DNA from: Amoebophrya sp. AT5.2
Lineage: Eukaryota > Sar > Dinophyceae > Syndiniales > Amoebophryaceae
Direction: 5' to 3'
Assembly: GCA_005223375.1 (NCBI GenBank)
Contig: RXOD01004837.1
Coordinates: 1-17,811 of the forward strand
Length of the DNA stretch: 17,811 nt
The notes beneath the pieces were generated by a model. It ran no database searches and was not told the DNA's origin. It was given only the letters and a program-made list of their open reading frames with translations. The translations under genes and the position numbers were made by a program. Of the stretch, positions 17,740 to 17,811 are shown one piece after another (within the stretch, counting starts at the first letter, position 1; every line of letters begins with the position of its first letter).

Positions 17740-17750
17740 GTATTCCTTGT

Positions 17751-17811
17751 ATTTTTAGAGGGGTGAAAAACCCATTTTTGGCGGCATTTCTGGCGTGTTG
17801 CTCGTTCGGCT
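17751..17811 (-). repeat. Decayed copy of the start of the 11.2 kb gene, at the window edge
   Basis: On the minus strand this reads ATGCCGCCAAAAATGGGTTT, translating MPPKMGFSPL and then TAA, immediately upstream of the coiled-coil gene ATG. It matches 11352-11414. It may act as a short upstream reading frame. The window ends inside or just after the similarity. Confidence 0.8.

Noticed and set aside
1..17811. tRNA, rRNA and CRISPR features
   Set aside because: I looked for T-loop words and evenly spaced repeats and saw none that fold or repeat as required.

Overview
The window reads as nuclear DNA of a protist, most likely an alveolate of the dinoflagellate lineage. Genes are interrupted by short introns of 73 to 369 nt. 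Every convincing gene lies on the minus strand. One of the proteins is the archaeal/eukaryotic coactivator MBF1, and the rest are lineage-specific low-complexity, coiled-coil and BspA-type repeat proteins. Several introns are bounded by short direct repeats that keep the reading frame, one carries terminal inverted repeats, and two do not fit GT-AG. This recalls the invasive 'introner' introns reported from Amoebophrya (Syndiniales). The assignment to that lineage is inference; nothing here names the species.

Layout, all minus strand unless stated. 1-65: possible tail of a plus-strand gene. 271-1732: histidine phosphatase of three exons, joined through an intron bounded by the direct repeat AAACGCC. 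1733-2820: non-genic, with dispersed repeats A1 and B1. 2821-4467: intronless protein ending in about seven and a half 25-residue BspA/DUF285 repeats. 4468-6375: non-genic, with repeat copies B2 and A2. 6376-8853: large unknown protein of three exons whose first intron is a TIR/TSD introner (8421-8789). 9803-10509: complete three-exon MBF1. 11166-11387: small basic protein. 11744-12670: unknown two-exon protein. 13232-13942: putative secreted protein. 14451-14535: exact tandem duplication. 14679-17739: five-exon coiled-coil protein of 789 residues with EF-hand-like segments. 17751-17811: decayed copy of the start of the 11.2 kb gene.

The gene set does not form a pathway. The coherent theme is how the genes are interrupted. 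Joining exons by eye at shared AG/GT-containing direct repeats restores the reading frame in at least eight places. The most interesting items are the hairpin-forming introner at 8421-8789, the repeat-bounded intron at 1133-1417, and the intronless BspA-type gene set between direct copies of a 235-nt repeat. All splice sites are predictions from reading frame and motifs, with no transcript data.
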